64,000 bases of DNA. Origin: Mucilaginibacter segetis. Lineage in GTDB: Bacteria; Bacteroidota; Bacteroidia; Sphingobacteriales; Sphingobacteriaceae. Made by a program: the position numbers and the translations under genes. The notes under the pieces were generated by a model, which was given only the letters and a program-made list of their open reading frames with translations, had not been told where the DNA came from and ran no database searches. The stretch's first letter is position 1; each line of letters opens with the position of its first letter. Positions 43,804-52,967 of this stretch are shown piece by piece. The stretch covers positions 744,001 through 808,000 of the forward strand of contig NZ_JAEHFW010000003.1 of assembly GCF_016522075.1 (NCBI RefSeq), in the 5' to 3' direction.

Positions 43804-44403
43804 ATGAAAAAATTTGCCTTTACATTATTGATATTTTTAGCAACTGTAACTATATCAAAAGCACAACTACTGCCCAAATTTCAATTTGGAGCAAAAGCAG
43901 GGGTAAACCTTACCAGTCTTTCCGGTAATAACACATTTAACAGCGATAACCGGGCCGGATATCTGGGTGGGTTTTGGGCCAGATTTGGAGCTTTAGGTTT
44001 TAATTTTCAGCCGGAGATTTACGTAACCGGGAAAAACGTTAGAATTGATGATGGGAATGGTAACGTAAATGATGCTAAGTTCACCAGTATTGATGTACCT
44101 TTATTATTTGGTGGCAAGGTAGGTGCCTTAGGTTTTGGAGGTCGCTTTTATACCGGCCCATTGGTTTCGTTTGCCATTAATAAAGACCAGAATTTTGGCA
44201 GTGCCGCAGGCAACGCTGTACGCCTGAACTATAAAGATCAAAACTTTGCATGGCAGTTTGGTGCGGGTATTGATATCCAAAAATTATCTATAGACCTTCG
44301 GTACGAAGCCGGTTTAACCAAACAGGGATATGGCAGTAATGGAGATAATACCAGGGTAAATTTATTTAATCTTACTTTAGGGTATAGTTTATTTTCCCTG
44401 TAA
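43804..44403 (+). CDS. outer-membrane beta-barrel protein, 199 aa
   Basis: A small porin-family (OMP beta-barrel) protein with a signal peptide ending SKAQ. Alternating glycine/aromatic strands begin with FQFGAKAGVNLTSLSG, typical of Bacteroidetes PF13568-like barrels, and the protein ends with an aromatic-hydrophobic strand (LTLGYSLFSL). It follows the TolC gene by 80 bp without a terminator and may belong to the same transcript. No function can be assigned. Confidence 0.85.
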   Translation: MKKFAFTLLIFLATVTISKAQLLPKFQFGAKAGVNLTSLSGNNTFNSDNRAGYLGGFWARFGALGFNFQPEIYVTGKNVRIDDGNGNVNDAKFTSIDVPLLFGGKVGALGFGGRFYTGPLVSFAINKDQNFGSAAGNAVRLNYKDQNFAWQFGAGIDIQKLSIDLRYEAGLTKQGYGSNGDNTRVNLFNLTLGYSLFSL

Positions 44404-44427
44404 ATCTAAAAATAATATTTAATGAGG

Positions 44428-44461
44428 ATTAATAACCCTATTTAACTGAAGGGTTATTAAT
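44428..44461. terminator. inverted repeat between convergent genes
   Basis: ATTAATAACCCT (44428-44439) pairs perfectly over 12 bp with AGGGTTATTAAT (44450-44461). It lies just after the barrel gene and overlaps the end of the TonB remnant. T runs are poor, so a terminator role is likely but not certain. Confidence 0.5.
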
Positions 44462-44540
44462 CTGTTTCAAACCATATGGGTAGGGTGTAAAGCACCCTTA
44501 CCGGTTTGCTGTTTTGTATGCCAGGGTTCCATTTGGCAAC
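44457..44540 (-). pseudogene. remnant of a TonB C-terminal domain
   Basis: Translated on the minus strand from 44540 to a TAA at 44457, the bases give about 27 residues: VAK, then WNPGIQNSKPVRVLYTLPI, then WFETD and stop. This is the end of a TonB C-terminal domain as found in many Bacteroidetes energy-transducer TonB proteins (WxPGxQNGKPVRVxYTLPI). Immediately upstream the frame is closed by TAG (44543-44541), and no other part of TonB is visible. It is a decayed fragment left behind the polyprenyl synthase gene. Confidence 0.7.
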
Positions 44541-44581
44541 CTAAATCAGTAAATAATAAACAGGTGTTTTTAATCAACACA

Positions 44582-45556
44582 TTAATACTCCCTTACTAAT
44601 AAACCATCTGCAAAATCGCGCAGGTATTGTTTGTTTGCTTCGGGCAGGTTTATCTTTTCTAAAGCTTTAAAGGCCTTATCAGCATACAACTGCATTTCAT
44701 TCTCCGCGTAGGCACGCACATTTACCTGGTTATAAATTTCGGTAACTGCTGCTACTTTTTTTTCAGAGCCAAAGTCAGAAATGCTTAGCCATTTATTTAG
44801 CTCATCAGCATAATCTCCCTGTGCCAGTTCAAGGGCCTTTATCAGTAGATATGTTTTCTTATTGGAAAGAATATCGCCGCCTATTTGCTTGCCAAATTTC
44901 TCCGGATTTCCGTATACGTCCAAAATATCATCCTGTAACTGAAATGCGATGCCTATCTGCTCTCCAAACTCGCATAATAATTCGGCATCTTTAATATCAG
45001 CTTTGCCAATTAAGGCGCCAATTTTTAAGGCGCCACCTAATACTACCGCTGTTTTAAGGCGGATCATATTTATATACTCCTTAATAGCGATGTTATTAGT
45101 GCTCTCAAAGGTCATATCCAGTTGCTGGCCTTCACAAACACCTACCGCTGTGTCATTAAAAATATCAAGTACTTGTCGAAGTATATTTTCCCTCACCTGC
45201 ATCATTAGCTTGTAACCCTCTATCAGCATCACATCGCCAGACAAGATAGCTACGTTGGCGTTCCATTTTTCGTGAACGGTGGTTTTACCACGCCTTATGG
45301 GTGCTTTATCCATAATATCGTCGTGCATCAGTGTAAAGTTGTGAAATACTTCAATAGCCAGGGCAGGAGATAAGGCCTCTTCCACATCGCCGCCAAATAA
45401 ATCGCAGGCCATCAGCAAAAGTGCGGGTCTCATGCGTTTGCCACCTAATGAAAGTATATAGCTTATAGGTTCATACAACTCAGCCGGATAATCCGGATAT
45501 CTTAGTTTATCTACCGAGTTTGCAATAAGTAATTGCAGGTCTTCAAGTTTTCTCAT
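44582..45556 (-). CDS. polyprenyl (isoprenyl) diphosphate synthase
   Basis: A trans-isoprenyl diphosphate synthase of 324 residues. The first Asp-rich motif is in LMHDDIMDKAPIRRG and the second in LQDDILDVYG; GGKRMRP near residue 35 and GEQIGIAFQLQ are also conserved. It builds a prenyl chain, probably for menaquinone or carotenoids; chain length cannot be read safely. It lies 74 bp downstream of rnr on the same strand and may be co-transcribed with it. Confidence 0.93.
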   Translation of the reverse strand: MRKLEDLQLLIANSVDKLRYPDYPAELYEPISYILSLGGKRMRPALLLMACDLFGGDVEEALSPALAIEVFHNFTLMHDDIMDKAPIRRGKTTVHEKWNANVAILSGDVMLIEGYKLMMQVRENILRQVLDIFNDTAVGVCEGQQLDMTFESTNNIAIKEYINMIRLKTAVVLGGALKIGALIGKADIKDAELLCEFGEQIGIAFQLQDDILDVYGNPEKFGKQIGGDILSNKKTYLLIKALELAQGDYADELNKWLSISDFGSEKKVAAVTEIYNQVNVRAYAENEMQLYADKAFKALEKINLPEANKQYLRDFADGLLVREY

Positions 45557-45630
45557 GTTTCGAGGCTGACGGATTATCGTTATTTATTACGATTTAAGCC
45601 GTCGGTCAAACTTTATAATAAATTAAAAAA

Positions 45631-47772
45631 CTATTTCTGTACTAATGAAAAGTCTATCTGTTTTTTGGTGAGATCTACATTTTTTACACGAATGTTTACC
45701 TCATCGCCCAACTGGTATGTTTTTTTCTTTCGTTGACCGATAATCGCATAGTTTTTCTCATCTAATGTATAAAAATCGTCGCTAATATCGCGCAGGCGAA
45801 TCATGCCTTCACATTTATTTTCGATAATTTCAACGTACATTCCCCATTCCGTAACTCCGGAGATTATACCGGTAAATATGTTACCAACCTGATCTTTAAG
45901 GTACTCCGCCTGTTTGTATTTGATAGACGAGCGCTCCGCATCTGCTGCTTTCTTTTCCATTTGTGAACTGTGCTTGCATAGCTCCTCATAATGGTCTCCG
46001 TTGGCGGATTTACCTCCGTTTAAGTAATGAAACAATAAACGATGCACCATTACATCCGGGTAGCGGCGGATAGGTGAGGTGAAGTGGGTATAATGATCAA
46101 AAGCCAAACCGTAGTGGCTGGTGGTTTTGGTGGTATAAATAGCCTTAGCCATAGAGCGTATAGCCAGATGCGTTAGTACATTCTGCTCTTTTTTACCTTC
46201 CACATCTTCCATCAGATAATTAAGCGATTTAGCAATCTCTTTATCAGATTTAGTGTTGATCTTATACCCGAACCTGGAGGCAAATTGCGCAAAACTTGCC
46301 AGTGCGTCTGGTTTTGGAGAATCATGTACACGATAAACAAAGGTATATTTACTTTTGCCTTTACCTAATTTGCTTACATATTCTGCAACCTTACGGTTAG
46401 CGAGCAACATAAAATCCTCTATTAATTTGTGTGCATCCTTACGCTCTTTTACATAAACGCCGATGGGTTTGCCCTTTTCATCCAGTTTAAATTTTACTTC
46501 AGTGGTTTCAAAGCTAATGGCTCCTGATTTAAACTTACGTTCGCGCAGTTTGTAGGCAAGGGCGTTTAGCTTTAAAATTTCTTCGGCATATTCACCTTTT
46601 TTAGCTTCAATTATTTCCTGTACATCCTCGTAAGCAAAGCGTCTGTCAGAGTGTATCACGGTTTTTCCGAACCACTGGTCAATAATGTTGGCGTTATCAT
46701 CCATTTCAAATACCGCTGAAAAACATAGTTTATCTTCGTTTGGACGTAGAGAGCATACCCCATTTGATAATCGTTCCGGCAGCATAGGAATTACCCTGTC
46801 CACAAGGTAAACAGATGTTCCGCGCTCATAAGCTTCTTTGTCCAGTGCTGAATCGGGAATAATATAGTGTGATACGTCGGCAATGTGTACACCTATCTCG
46901 TAATTGCCGTTATCCAGCTTTTTAAAGGATATGGCATCATCAAAGTCTTTAGCGTCGAATGGGTCGATAGTAAAAGTAAGTATCTCCCTGAAATCCCTGC
47001 GTTTAGCAATCTCCCCTGCTGATATCACTTCCGGGATAGCATCGGCATCTTGTTCCACCTCAGCCGGAAATGATAACGGAAAACCGTATTCCGCCAGTAT
47101 GGCGTTCATTTCGGTATCATTATCCCCCTGTGCACCTAACACATGTTTGATGCGACCTATAGGGTTTTTGGCTCCGGCGGGCCAGTCGGTAATTTCTGCA
47201 ACTGCTTTTATACCGTTCTTGGCACCATTCAGGTCGGTGATGGGAATAAATATATCGTGCATCATTTTGCGGTCGTCCGGAATGAAGAATGCAAACCGTT
47301 CCGATAGCTTCACAATACCGGTAAACTCCATTTTGGCGCGTTGGAGAATTTCAATTACCTCACCCTCTTTGCGTTTACCTTTACTTTTAGCATACACATA
47401 AACTTTAACGCGGTCGCCGTTAAGGGCGTTACGTAACTTACGCGGCGCAACAAAAATGTCACTTTCAAATTCGTCATCAGTAACAATAAACGCGGAACCA
47501 TCGTTGGTAAGATCCACTTTACCTTCAATAAAGGTCTTTAATTCCAATAGTTGAAACTTGCCCGGAGAGGTTTCCTTAAGTACGCCCTTAAACGTTTCTT
47601 CTTTTAAAATATCGAAAATAACGTCGCGTGCATCGGGGTCGCGTACGTTTAATTTGGCAGAAACTTGTTTGTAATTTAATGGTGTATTACCATTTTGTTC
47701 AAATATATCGAGCACCATTTGCGTAAGCACCTGGTTTATGGTGGAGCTGCTTTTGTTTTTCTTTTTAGACAT
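45631..47772 (-). CDS. rnr: ribonuclease R
   Basis: A processive 3'-5' exoribonuclease of 713 residues from the chosen start (MSKKKNKSS, 47772). The frame runs 12 codons further upstream but those residues look unlike the family. Domain order is a winged N-terminal region, two cold-shock domains, the RNB catalytic domain with DPFDAKDFDDAIS (metal-binding aspartates) and HYTHFTSPIRRYPD, then a C-terminal S1 domain ending QIDFSLVQK. It degrades structured RNA and takes part in rRNA and tmRNA quality control. Confidence 0.95.
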   Translation of the reverse strand: MSKKKNKSSSTINQVLTQMVLDIFEQNGNTPLNYKQVSAKLNVRDPDARDVIFDILKEETFKGVLKETSPGKFQLLELKTFIEGKVDLTNDGSAFIVTDDEFESDIFVAPRKLRNALNGDRVKVYVYAKSKGKRKEGEVIEILQRAKMEFTGIVKLSERFAFFIPDDRKMMHDIFIPITDLNGAKNGIKAVAEITDWPAGAKNPIGRIKHVLGAQGDNDTEMNAILAEYGFPLSFPAEVEQDADAIPEVISAGEIAKRRDFREILTFTIDPFDAKDFDDAISFKKLDNGNYEIGVHIADVSHYIIPDSALDKEAYERGTSVYLVDRVIPMLPERLSNGVCSLRPNEDKLCFSAVFEMDDNANIIDQWFGKTVIHSDRRFAYEDVQEIIEAKKGEYAEEILKLNALAYKLRERKFKSGAISFETTEVKFKLDEKGKPIGVYVKERKDAHKLIEDFMLLANRKVAEYVSKLGKGKSKYTFVYRVHDSPKPDALASFAQFASRFGYKINTKSDKEIAKSLNYLMEDVEGKKEQNVLTHLAIRSMAKAIYTTKTTSHYGLAFDHYTHFTSPIRRYPDVMVHRLLFHYLNGGKSANGDHYEELCKHSSQMEKKAADAERSSIKYKQAEYLKDQVGNIFTGIISGVTEWGMYVEIIENKCEGMIRLRDISDDFYTLDEKNYAIIGQRKKKTYQLGDEVNIRVKNVDLTKKQIDFSLVQK

Positions 47773-47955
47773 ATAATATAATATCCTGCTAAGATACGGA
47801 AAGTACACTTAGTGGCGAAGTGAGCTGTAAGGTGTTGCGGTTATCTGTGATTTATTTACAGATAATTTAATTTATACTAAATTGCATATAATAAATTATC
47901 TTAGATTTAATTTTAGAAAATTTAAAGATAAAACCATAATATCCCTTCAGGCCTC

Positions 47956-49362
47956 ATGAGCGCTATTACTTTCCGTTTGCCTGTTGTTACTTTTGGAATT
48001 ATTGCTCTCATGTTTTCCTGTAAGCAAAAAAGTGCTAATCCAGTTGTTGGGCAAACCGATACTGTTTATGTGCAACAATTGATAAGCAGAGGAAAGAAAA
48101 TTCAGAATGCACACATAGATTCGCTGCCTGTAATAGCAAACAGTTTAATCAGGATAGGACAAACTGATTCCAATAAAACGGCTATAGTGTACGGAGAATT
48201 GTTTAACGCCCATTACCTGTGGCAATCCTCTAAGCATGAGCCGTCAATGGAGATGGCCGTGAAATGTTTGAGTGATATTAAAAGATGGAATATTAACCAG
48301 GCCTATCCCGAAATATACAGCCTGATAGCTAATCTGCATAAAGAAAACACCAATTACAAAATGGCATTTAATGCGCAGCAACAGGGATTGGATTGGGCCC
48401 GGTTAAACAAAGATACTGCCGAGATCATAAGTCTGTTAAGCCTTAGGGCTATGTTGATACATTCGCATCGCAAATTTTTTCATGATACAGTAAGCAGGGA
48501 TACTTCTATAAATTTACAAATGGCCGCCCTAAATATAGCACTCTCCGGCAGCAGGTTTGAAAAAAAGCGTATCCCTTTGTATGATAATACCGGCCAGTAT
48601 TATCTGGATAATCATCAGTATGATAAAGCCATTGAATACACAAATAAAGGGGTGGCTTTAGCTCAAAAATATGATCAGCAGCGCTCGCTCACTTATGGCT
48701 ATTCGTGGTTGGGAATGGCGTGGTTTTACAAGGGGGAACGTGATAAAGGACTTGAGTATTTAAACAGTGCCTTGAATATTGCCAGGGGATTAAAAGAACC
48801 ATACCGGGTAATGGAAATTTATGAACACTTGTACGATTGTTATTATTCTGCAGGCGACTACAAAACCGCCCTCCGCATGATACGGCGTTCTCAAAAAATG
48901 CGTGATTCCCTGCAGGTACGTGTAAATGAGGGTAAAATGAGCGAACTGCAGATAAAATATGAAACTGCTGAGAAAGATAAGGCCATTGCATTGATGGATA
49001 AGCAACAAGCCGTTAAAAACAGGCAGCTTATAGTGGTGGTGGCAGGTTGTGTTCTGTTTATTGTTTTCAGCATCATATTATTTCTGCAATACCGGATCAT
49101 TCGCAACGATAACCGTTTAACGGTAATGAGCAATGCTCAAAAAGATAAGGCATTGGAGAACATCGCTTTTATACAGGCTCATGAATTGAGGAGACCGCTT
49201 GCGTCTATAATGGGCCTTATTAATGTGATAAAAGCATCTGATGACCACATTGATAAGGAATGCCTTGCTAAACTCGAAGACGCAGGTGCAGAATTGGACA
49301 ATGCAATACGGTCTATTATTGTACATGTAGAGGAAGAAGCAAAGGTGAACGACACATATTAG
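47956..49362 (+). CDS. TPR lipoprotein with histidine-kinase dimerisation box but no ATPase domain
   Basis: The 468-residue protein begins with a lipoprotein-like signal (LMFSC, Cys22). TPR-like helices fill about 80-320 (for example NHQYDKAIEYTNKGVALAQ). A coiled-coil linker leads to one membrane helix (about 358-378). The short cytoplasmic end contains IAFIQAHELRRPLASIMGL, a HisKA H-box with His409, and then stops at 468. The N, G1, F and G2 boxes of the kinase ATPase domain are missing, and the next gene (ten bases on) does not supply them. It may be phosphorylated by another kinase, act as a decoy dimerisation partner, or be a truncated kinase. Confidence 0.85.
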   Translation: MSAITFRLPVVTFGIIALMFSCKQKSANPVVGQTDTVYVQQLISRGKKIQNAHIDSLPVIANSLIRIGQTDSNKTAIVYGELFNAHYLWQSSKHEPSMEMAVKCLSDIKRWNINQAYPEIYSLIANLHKENTNYKMAFNAQQQGLDWARLNKDTAEIISLLSLRAMLIHSHRKFFHDTVSRDTSINLQMAALNIALSGSRFEKKRIPLYDNTGQYYLDNHQYDKAIEYTNKGVALAQKYDQQRSLTYGYSWLGMAWFYKGERDKGLEYLNSALNIARGLKEPYRVMEIYEHLYDCYYSAGDYKTALRMIRRSQKMRDSLQVRVNEGKMSELQIKYETAEKDKAIALMDKQQAVKNRQLIVVVAGCVLFIVFSIILFLQYRIIRNDNRLTVMSNAQKDKALENIAFIQAHELRRPLASIMGLINVIKASDDHIDKECLAKLEDAGAELDNAIRSIIVHVEEEAKVNDTY

Positions 49363-49372
49363 TTTTAATACG

Positions 49373-49675
49373 ATGATTTATTATACGCAACTTATTTTTA
49401 TAAAGCCCGGTCAGGAGCAGGCGTTTCATGCGTTTGAGGACAAGGTATTGCCATTGCTGGAAAATCATAATGGGAAACTTTTATATCGTGTCAGACCTGA
49501 GAAAAGCGCTTTTATTGAATATAGTGATGATTTGCCTTACGAGATCCATTTAGTCTCATTTAAAGATAAAGCTGATTTTGAAACGTATAAAACCGATCCA
49601 AAACGATTGAGTTTTATGGAGATGAAAAATAATTCTGTAGAAAGAATAATTCTTATAGAAGGGATGAAATTATAA
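49373..49675 (+). CDS. small dimeric alpha/beta-barrel protein (DUF1330-like)
   Basis: A 100-residue single-domain protein with the pattern of ferredoxin-like dimeric barrels, the fold of antibiotic-biosynthesis monooxygenases and DUF1330: a strand (MIYYTQLIFIKPGQEQAF), a helix (FEDKVLPLLENHNG), strands (KLLYRVRP, YEIHLVSFKDKADFETYK), and a final ERIILIEGMKL strand. No cofactor motif. It follows the TPR-HisKA gene by ten bases, so they are probably co-transcribed. The function is unknown. Confidence 0.75.
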   Translation: MIYYTQLIFIKPGQEQAFHAFEDKVLPLLENHNGKLLYRVRPEKSAFIEYSDDLPYEIHLVSFKDKADFETYKTDPKRLSFMEMKNNSVERIILIEGMKL

Positions 49676-49713
49676 GGTTAACTGTAGCTTTCCTTACTGC
49701 TAAACCTTAGGTG

Positions 49714-50421
49714 CTAACTTACTATGGTGATACAATCATCGGTTATTAAGCTTTCGCCACGATAACGCCGTATGAGTTGGGCTGTCGCTACAACATCCTT
49801 TTGGCAATAAGTACATATACGCGCTAAACCGCCTTCCTGCCAGTAAACGTGGCCAACCTGGCTGCCATCGATATCATCTTTAGGGGTGGGGATATCAAAA
49901 ATGGCTGTTAACAGGTTCAGCGAGGTGTAGTTTTTATAATCGCCGAATTTCCATAGCTCCATAGTATCCAGATGTGGAATTTCCCAGGGCTTTTTGCCTG
50001 CCATTTGCAAATGCGGCGGAAATTGCACCCCGTTTATTAACATACGTCGACATATGTACGGGAAATCAAATTCCTTGCCGTTATGTGCGCACAATATCAG
50101 CGTACCCGGCTGGCCTGAAAGCATTTTTGCAAAATCTTCGAGCAATTCTTTTTCCTCATCACCGGCGAATGATTTTATTCTTAGCCCTGTTTTTTTACCA
50201 TTTAGAAATATACCTACAGATATACAAATGATCTTGCCAAACTCTGCCCAGATACCCGCACGTTCATAAAAATTTTCGGCTGTTTCCTCTTTACGCTGGT
50301 ATTCTGTTTTTTTGGTCCAAAGTTCCTGTAGGTTTAATGGCAATTCCTCGTATGAACTGTATTGCGGCACTGTTTCAATATCCAACACCATCAGGTTGCT
50401 CAGGTCGTATTGTTCAAGCAT
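49714..50421 (-). CDS. 3'-5' exonuclease, PolB-exonuclease-like (PF10108 type)
   Basis: A stand-alone DEDD exonuclease of 235 residues. Motif I is MVLDIETVP with Asp14 and Glu16, motif II LILCAHNGKEFDFPYICRRM, and motif III includes the late YCQKDVVATAQLIRRY with its acidic residue. The family resembles the proofreading domain of family B DNA polymerases; a role in DNA repair is assumed. It lies 33 bp downstream of pbpC on the same strand. Confidence 0.9.
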   Translation of the reverse strand: MLEQYDLSNLMVLDIETVPQYSSYEELPLNLQELWTKKTEYQRKEETAENFYERAGIWAEFGKIICISVGIFLNGKKTGLRIKSFAGDEEKELLEDFAKMLSGQPGTLILCAHNGKEFDFPYICRRMLINGVQFPPHLQMAGKKPWEIPHLDTMELWKFGDYKNYTSLNLLTAIFDIPTPKDDIDGSQVGHVYWQEGGLARICTYCQKDVVATAQLIRRYRGESLITDDCITIVS

Positions 50422-50454
50422 CTTTTTATTCGTTTTGTAGGATACTAATTTAAC

Positions 50455-52839
50455 CTATTTATCTTTATCAAGCACTTCAAAGTTTATTTGCAGGGTATTA
50501 CCAACCGCATCAACCAAAGTAAGTGTATGTTGCCCCGGCGACGGGTTTAATGCTATCTGGTGAAACGTGCTGGTTTTGCCAACGTATTTATCATCAAGAT
50601 GCCAGAATATCTTGATGCCTTGCTGACGATGCGCAGCATTAAATATTATCCGTCCGCGTTTACCGTCCGCTTCTAATGGCACATACACTTTAGCGCCATC
50701 TTTAGGATAGATCAGTTCCATAGTGTTGGCGGCATCAGCCTGTTCGCAGCCGGGTTTAAACGGAGGTAATACATGATATTCATAATTTTTTGTCTTATAG
50801 TAATACTCCATTGATGGTGGCAAAACAAACCATTCTTTATTTACCATGTTTTCCGGCGATACACAGTTACCGCTTACCTGCCATTTTTCATCGGCTGATA
50901 AATGTACCAGCCTGTGCCAGGGGCATACTGGGGCTTTTAATCCGCTCTTTGGTATCCATTCCTGGGTAATGTTCGGGCAATATTGTCCGGCTCTATAGCC
51001 GCTTTCTTTACATACCGCTATTTTCACCATTTCGCTTGTTGGCATATCGAACCAGTCACGCGATGCCGGTAATAACCGGAATATCTCGAACATTGCAGGG
51101 GCTGCGGTATTTATACCCGTTAAATTAGGTCGACCCTCACCATCTGTATTGCCCACCCAAACACCGACCACATATTTTGGGGTAATGCCGATGGCCCAGC
51201 CATCCCTGAAACCAAAACTGGTGCCTGTTTTCCAGGCTATACGTTGTGTAGAACTAAATTGCTGCCATACCATTTCTTCGCCGGGGCGCATCACTTCTTC
51301 CATCGCTTGTAAGGTGAAAAATAATGATCCGGCGTCTAATAAGCCATTTTTTTCTAATGACGGCTTTGTTTTTTCAACCTTGGTATATACCGGTGAATGA
51401 TAATCATCTGTATCATATTTACCATGATATTTAGGGTAATGGTTAAGCACCCTTGCCATATCCGCATATGCTCCGCTAAGTTCCCATAAAGTATTTTCAC
51501 CGCCGCCCAGTATCAACGCAAGACCGTAATGATCGGCAGGTTGGGTAAGGGTGGTAATGCCCACCTTTTTCAGCACATCGTAAAACCTTTCATATTTATA
51601 TTGCTGCAGCATTTTTACCGCCGGAACGTTGAGCGAGCGTGACAAGGCATTGGAGGCGGGCACAGCACCATCATATTTCAGGTCATAATTTTCCGGATGA
51701 TAACCTGCTATTTGCGTGGGTACATCCGCTATAAGGCTATTCGGTAATATCAAGCCATCATGTAGCATAGCGGCATACAGTAACGGTTTTAAAGTGCTCC
51801 CCGGACTACGTGGCGCATTTATTACGTCCACATCGCTTTCCATTTCGGGATCTTCACGGTGCCATATATTACCCTGATAGGCTAACGTTGCACCTGTTTC
51901 CACATCCAGAACAATAGCCGCTATGTTATTGATGTCATTAGCTTTTAGCACCTGGTGATGCCGTTCCAGTATATCAGCTACCTGTTGTTGCAGATTTGCC
52001 TTTATAGTGGTTCTTATTCGCGTTTGTGTTTGCAGATGATCCTGATAGTCGTTTTTAAAACGTTGTAACAGGTGGGGCGCAAGTTGGGGGAGTGGTACAG
52101 GTTTTTCGGGCACGGGTTCAAAGCGGGCCAGTGCGGCGGTAGTGCTGTCAATTATGCCTTGTTCGTACAGTTTTTGGAGTAAACTATTTCTTTTATTTAA
52201 TAATATGAGCCGGTTTTTGCCGGGGTGCACTAATGACGGAGCATTAGGTAATACAGCAAGTGCAGCCATTTCGCCCCAGGATAGTTTATCAGGACTGCGG
52301 CCAAAGTACCGCCACGCAGCGGCGTCTAAACCTACTACGTTACTGCCAAAAGGAGCGTTACTGGCATACAGCGCCAGTATTTTATTTTTACTATAGCCTA
52401 ACTCCAGTCTGAGCGCCATAAATATTTCGGATAGTTTATTCAGTACCGTACGACTATGGTGCGTAGCCATACGGATAACCTGCATAGTTAAGGTACTGCC
52501 GCCGCTGGTTATTTTTTTTGAAGAAATATTTTGTTTGATGGCACGGCCAAAAGCCAGCGGATCGAACCCAAAGTGGTGCTCAAAACGCTTATCTTCAAAG
52601 GTGATGATACATTGCTTAAATTTTTCGGGTACGCTATCATTGTAAGGGAAGCGCCATTGCCCGTCGGCAGCTATAGATGCGCCCAATAACTGGCCCGCTT
52701 CGTCATCAATAACAAAGGAGGTAGGGGTATTGAACAAAGGCTTAGGCAAACAAAGCGCAAACCATACAACTAATACCAGCGAAAGCCCCGTTATTATGAT
52801 TATTTTTGGCCGTTTCAGGTGTTTTTTAAGCGATTGCAT
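50455..52839 (-). CDS. pbpC: penicillin-binding protein 1C
   Basis: A bifunctional peptidoglycan synthase of 794 residues. After an N-terminal membrane anchor (about 13-32), the GT51 glycosyltransferase shows Glu82 in FEDKRFEHH and TSGGSTLTMQ. The transpeptidase has SxxK at Ser348-Thr-Leu-Lys351, SRSLN, and KTGTSFGFRDGW. A C-terminal BiPBP_C domain (about 700-790) completes the PBP1C architecture. In the PBP1C family an alpha-2-macroglobulin-like gene (YfhM) is often adjacent; here it is not. Confidence 0.95.
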   Translation of the reverse strand: MQSLKKHLKRPKIIIITGLSLVLVVWFALCLPKPLFNTPTSFVIDDEAGQLLGASIAADGQWRFPYNDSVPEKFKQCIITFEDKRFEHHFGFDPLAFGRAIKQNISSKKITSGGSTLTMQVIRMATHHSRTVLNKLSEIFMALRLELGYSKNKILALYASNAPFGSNVVGLDAAAWRYFGRSPDKLSWGEMAALAVLPNAPSLVHPGKNRLILLNKRNSLLQKLYEQGIIDSTTAALARFEPVPEKPVPLPQLAPHLLQRFKNDYQDHLQTQTRIRTTIKANLQQQVADILERHHQVLKANDINNIAAIVLDVETGATLAYQGNIWHREDPEMESDVDVINAPRSPGSTLKPLLYAAMLHDGLILPNSLIADVPTQIAGYHPENYDLKYDGAVPASNALSRSLNVPAVKMLQQYKYERFYDVLKKVGITTLTQPADHYGLALILGGGENTLWELSGAYADMARVLNHYPKYHGKYDTDDYHSPVYTKVEKTKPSLEKNGLLDAGSLFFTLQAMEEVMRPGEEMVWQQFSSTQRIAWKTGTSFGFRDGWAIGITPKYVVGVWVGNTDGEGRPNLTGINTAAPAMFEIFRLLPASRDWFDMPTSEMVKIAVCKESGYRAGQYCPNITQEWIPKSGLKAPVCPWHRLVHLSADEKWQVSGNCVSPENMVNKEWFVLPPSMEYYYKTKNYEYHVLPPFKPGCEQADAANTMELIYPKDGAKVYVPLEADGKRGRIIFNAAHRQQGIKIFWHLDDKYVGKTSTFHQIALNPSPGQHTLTLVDAVGNTLQINFEVLDKDK

Positions 52840-52967
52840 TAAAACCTACGTGATTTTTAATCCACCATGAAAATAGATAAATTATCGGGAACTGTGGAGT
52901 GTTTTGGCAAGGAAGAGCTACCCGATTGGTTTTTAATAAAATAGGTTAAGCGAAACTGCATCGCAAA

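Noticed and set aside
46904..47401. 165-codon plus-strand frame
   Set aside because: Antisense shadow of rnr; residues are serine/alanine-rich as expected from the complement of the coding strand.
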